Below the pieces are notes generated by a model. That model was given only the letters and a program-made list of their open reading frames with translations. It did no database searches and was not told where the DNA came from. A stretch of 64,000 nt of DNA. Source: Burkholderia sp. WSM2232. GTDB taxonomy: Bacteria > Pseudomonadota > Gammaproteobacteria > Burkholderiales > Burkholderiaceae. The stretch covers positions 186,001-250,000 of the forward strand of contig NZ_AWZV01000008.1 of the NCBI RefSeq assembly GCF_000472545.1, given 5' to 3'. Shown one piece after another: positions 62,939 to 64,000 of this stretch; position 1 is the first letter of the stretch; each line of letters starts with the position of its first letter. Position numbers and translations under genes: made by a program.

Positions 62939-63964
62939 ATGAAAAAGGCGGTATTGGCTATATCCGGCATTGCATCGGCGTGCGCTGTCAATTGGGCATA
63001 CGCTCAGTCGTCGGTCACGCTTTACGGAGTGATCGACAACGGCATCGAATACCGGAACTCAGCTTCGGGCACGGTAGTCCGTACGGTATCCGGCGGCCTG
63101 TTCGCAAGCCGGTATGGTTTGAAGGGCAGTGAGGATATCGGCGGCGGCCTGCATGTCAACTTCCAGTTGGAGCAAGGCTTCTCTGGCGTGACGGGAGCAG
63201 CTTCGAATTCGGCGGCAGCCTTTAACCGGCAAGCGTGGGTTGGTGTATCCGGCGCGTTTGGGGAGACGCGGTTTGGCTTGCAGAACACGCCTCAATACAT
63301 TTTCATCAACCCGGAACTTGATCCGACCGCGGTGATGAGCATCGGGTCGCCGATGAATAACTTCAACAGCCTGACCATTCGCGTCAATAACGCCATTTCT
63401 TACTTCACACCGGCGGTGTACGGGCTCAGTGCCCAGTTCATGGTCGCGATGCGCGATTCGACCACCGAGCCAACGAACGGATTTCAGTTCTATAACGCTG
63501 CACTGCGCTACGAAAACGGCCCATTTCGCATCGCGGCCGGCTATGAGCAGGCGGCGAATGCCGCAGGAACTTCAACGCTGAAGCTGTTCAACGCGGGCGC
63601 GTCTGTCGGAATAGGGGCCGCGCGGTTCTATCTGGCGTACCACGCCGAACACCAGACTGACGACAGCATAAAGCGCGACGTGTATGAAGCATCGGGTTCA
63701 TACTCGTTTAGTCCTGCTGCCCAGCTTTCTGTCATGTATGGTTACGCGCATGACCGTACAGGCCAGGGCAATAATGCGCAACAGATCGGTCTCACTTACG
63801 CGTATTCGCTCTCGAAGCGCACCACGTTATATGGCTCCGCGGGATTTATTCAGAACCGCAACGAAGCCCGCTTCACGCTCAACGGCACAGGCTACACCGG
63901 GCTTGCCGTCGCGCCGGGCGCCGACACGCGCGGCGCGATCATTGGCATGATGCACAAGTTCTGA
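62939..63964 (+). CDS. Outer membrane porin (porin_4 type, sister of 56820)
   Basis: A 341-residue porin with leader MKKAVLAISGIASACAVNWAYA and mature start QSSVTLYGVIDNGIEYRN. It has YGLKGSEDIGGGLHVNFQLEQ, GFSGVTGAA and a C-terminal GMMHKF. Its length equals that of the porin at 56820, and it shares YGYAHDRTGQGNNAQQ. The ATG follows AGGAGACAAA. It is complete; only 36 bases of window remain after it. Confidence 0.94.
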   Translation: MKKAVLAISGIASACAVNWAYAQSSVTLYGVIDNGIEYRNSASGTVVRTVSGGLFASRYGLKGSEDIGGGLHVNFQLEQGFSGVTGAASNSAAAFNRQAWVGVSGAFGETRFGLQNTPQYIFINPELDPTAVMSIGSPMNNFNSLTIRVNNAISYFTPAVYGLSAQFMVAMRDSTTEPTNGFQFYNAALRYENGPFRIAAGYEQAANAAGTSTLKLFNAGASVGIGAARFYLAYHAEHQTDDSIKRDVYEASGSYSFSPAAQLSVMYGYAHDRTGQGNNAQQIGLTYAYSLSKRTTLYGSAGFIQNRNEARFTLNGTGYTGLAVAPGADTRGAIIGMMHKF

Positions 63965-64000
63965 TTGCAGAGGGAGCTTGCCACGGCGCGGCTCATCCGG

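Noticed and set aside
1..64000. CRISPR arrays, tRNA, rRNA, prophage or a replication origin
   Set aside because: No regularly spaced repeats, cloverleaf-type sequences, rRNA motifs, phage structural genes or DnaA-box clusters were seen by eye; a covariance-model search would be needed to exclude small RNAs.

Overview
The window is GC-rich and densely coded. Its porins belong to the porin_4 type, and it carries many solute-binding proteins, LysR regulators and a Bug-type tripartite transporter. This points to a soil or plant-associated member of the Burkholderiales (Paraburkholderia/Caballeronia/Burkholderia type). Nothing looks like core housekeeping: no rRNA, tRNA, CRISPR or phage was seen. 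It is a catabolic accessory region made of three modules, separated by decayed genes and porins.

Module 1 (1-16,872) opens with the 3' part of an NtaA/DszA-type flavin monooxygenase and, about 3 kb later, its probable flavin reductase. Around these lie three creatinase/ectoine-hydrolase-like M24 proteins, an oligopeptide-type binding protein, an EhuBCD-like binding protein and two permeases, an XRE-cupin regulator, an aldehyde dehydrogenase and a three-subunit HcnABC/opine-oxidase-like dehydrogenase. A second polar amino acid ABC transporter carries the only ATPase. The likely theme is uptake, hydrolysis and oxidation of a small zwitterionic nitrogen compound; the substrate cannot be read from the sequence.

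A decayed strip (16,888-19,124) holds an IS6-family transposase with three in-frame stops, a frameshifted IclR regulator and a GntR/FCD C-terminal fragment.

Module 2 (19,358-34,383) joins hydroxyquinol 1,2-dioxygenase and maleylacetate reductase with an FMN reductase, a Dabb protein, an IolE-like TIM barrel protein, an amidohydrolase, an SDR, a Gfo/Idh/MocA dehydrogenase, a phytanoyl-CoA-type dioxygenase and a complete ribose-type ABC transporter. A LacI and a LysR regulator sit inside it. A palindrome next to the LysR gene recurs upstream of the SDR and is a good operator candidate. The set suggests a polyhydroxylated or glycosylated ring compound funnelled to hydroxyquinol and then 3-oxoadipate.

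A spacer with porins, a DUF4148-like protein and an AraC pseudogene (34,634-38,796) follows.

Module 3 (38,942-63,964) has two near-duplicate LysR genes, a Bug/TctA-TctB transporter, two LigI-like amidohydrolases, a strong LigJ (4-oxalomesaconate hydratase) homologue, an HpaI-type aldolase, two 4,5-dihydroxyphthalate-decarboxylase-like proteins, a TPP enzyme, three MFS transporters, a LigB-type extradiol dioxygenase, a PD40 repeat protein and two sister porins. It reads as a meta-cleavage route for an aromatic carboxylate. Three of its transcription units, or their neighbours, share a conserved promoter element.
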